Both the position numbers and the translations under genes were made by a program. DNA of 6,831 bases, from contig JBFLYA010000199.1 in the NCBI GenBank assembly GCA_040757115.1, positions 1 to 6,831 of the forward strand, given 5' to 3'. Source of the stretch: a bacterium (GTDB lineage Bacteria > UBA9089 > CG2-30-40-21 > SBAY01). A model generated the notes under the pieces. That model did not search any database and was not told the DNA's origin. It saw only the letters and a program-made list of their open reading frames with translations. This document shows, in pieces, positions 6,480 through 6,831 of the stretch (positions are counted from its first letter, which is position 1; each line of letters opens with the position of its first letter).

Positions 6480-6679
6480 GGTGGTGTCTGAAAATAACGC
6501 TAATAGTGAAATCTATGCAGATTTGGTGTAAAAAAGGGGATAAGGAGATAAAGGGAGATATGGAGATTATTCATTGTAATTTGCAAAATTTTAGAATGAA
6601 TTTATCTCCTAATCTCCATAATCCCCATATCTCCTTTTCTTACACTATTTCAACCTTTATGCTAGATTAAGACACCACC
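6480..6679. mobile_element. Inner 200-bp non-autonomous element
   Basis: The ends GGTGGTGTCT (6480-6489) and AGACACCACC (6670-6679) are perfect 10-bp inverted repeats, flanked by the 8-bp repeat GAAATTTG. A second inverted pair inside, GTGTAA (6526-6531) with TTACAC (6640-6645), continues through GGAGAT-rich tracts (6537-6568 with about 6603-6635) to ATTCATT/AATGAAT (6569-6575/6595-6601) around the centre. The right end recurs at 255-293, which independently confirms the boundary at 6679. There is no coding capacity. An 8-bp duplication fits several IS families (for example IS256 or ISL3), and I cannot choose between them. Confidence 0.7.
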
Positions 6680-6687
6680 GAAATTTG
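6680..6687 (+). repeat. Right target-site duplication of the inner element
   Basis: Second copy of GAAATTTG, directly after the inner element's CACCACC end. Joining 6479 to 6688 restores an apex loop in which TGGAAA (6470-6475) faces TTTCCA (6692-6697), as expected if the inner element entered a pre-existing palindrome. Confidence 0.65.
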
Positions 6688-6814
6688 TTGTTTTCCACAA
6701 TCAGTTTCTACCTATTTCTATAAATTTCAATCTATTTCTATTATCTTATCTCCATATCGCCCTTATCTCCTTATCCCCTTTCTTACACTTTTGATATATA
6801 GCCTGAACGGTTAC

Positions 6815-6822
6815 AAAAGTAG
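6815..6822 (+). repeat. Right target-site duplication of the outer element
   Basis: Second copy of AAAAGTAG. The original locus would have read from the cobD stop codon through one AAAAGTAG directly into ACACCTCTG (6823-6831), where the window ends. Confidence 0.75.
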
Positions 6823-6831
6823 ACACCTCTG

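Larger units (their letters stand above)
6370..6814. mobile_element. Non-autonomous element (MITE) with IS66-like ends
   Basis: Terminal inverted repeats GTAAGCGTTCAGG (6370-6382) and CCTGAACGGTTAC (6802-6814) match at 12 of 13 positions and are flanked by the 8-bp repeat AAAAGTAG. Ends beginning GTAA with 8-bp duplications are characteristic of the IS66 family (known); assigning this element to that family is inference. No transposase is encoded, so movement would need an enzyme supplied from elsewhere. Inside the ends, a GGAGAT-rich tract (about 6394-6426) and its inverted counterpart (about 6742-6780), then TAGAAA-rich tracts, make most of the element a long imperfect hairpin. A second element (6480-6679) interrupts the palindrome at its apex. 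Without that insertion and one duplication the outer element would be 237 bp. Confidence 0.75.

Noticed and set aside
6440-6670. 76-codon plus-strand ORF
   Set aside because: It spans parts of both nested elements, crosses their boundaries, has no ribosome-binding site, and its sequence follows from purine-rich repeats; not a gene.

Overview
The window looks like a chromosomal segment of a low-GC, probably uncultured bacterium. It holds five intact genes in two divergent groups, with repeat-rich, largely non-coding DNA at both ends. No gene is diagnostic of a phylum. The AT-rich coding style, the many short palindromic intergenic repeats and the mixed use of Shine-Dalgarno and near-leaderless starts resemble genomes of poorly cultured groundwater or sediment bacteria. 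That is a weak inference and I assign no taxon.

Layout. Bases 1-300 hold an inverted repeat around a possible 37-residue ORF, a 7-bp tandem repeat and a 39-bp fragment of a repeat that recurs at the far end of the window. A 56-bp palindrome (301-356) follows and overlaps the stop codon of the first gene. On the minus strand, in transcription order, are der (ribosome-assembly GTPase, 4255-2939), lysS (class II lysyl-tRNA synthetase, 2873-1500) and dgt (HD-domain dNTP triphosphohydrolase, 1390-353). On the plus strand are a Gfo/Idh/MocA oxidoreductase (4343-5299) and, 2 nt later, a CobD-type threonine-phosphate decarboxylase (5302-6363). The last 470 bases hold a mobile-element remnant without a transposase.

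Control. The 87-bp gap between der and the oxidoreductase carries two good sigma70-type promoters back to back. Both are placed so that transcription would start only 2-3 nt before the ATG, and neither gene has a Shine-Dalgarno sequence. lysS has its own promoter and ribosome-binding site in the der-lysS gap. dgt has a ribosome-binding site but no convincing promoter, so it may be co-transcribed with lysS.

Most interesting region. Bases 6370-6814 read as a nested pair of non-autonomous elements. The outer one has 13-bp GTAA-type terminal inverted repeats and an 8-bp direct repeat (AAAAGTAG), as expected for IS66-family ends. Inside it, at the apex of its palindrome, is a 200-bp element with 10-bp inverted ends (GGTGGTGTCT) and its own 8-bp direct repeat (GAAATTTG). 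The right end of this inner element recurs at 255-293, 38 of 39 bases identical, and stops at exactly the same base. Copies of the outer element's terminus (TGAACGGTTAC or close) also lie at the 3' ends of dgt and lysS, so three gene ends in under 7 kb abut the same type of end sequence.

Functionally der, lysS and dgt are housekeeping genes. The oxidoreductase-cobD pair is probably one transcript. CobD points to synthesis of the aminopropanol arm of cobalamin, but no other cobalamin gene is in view.
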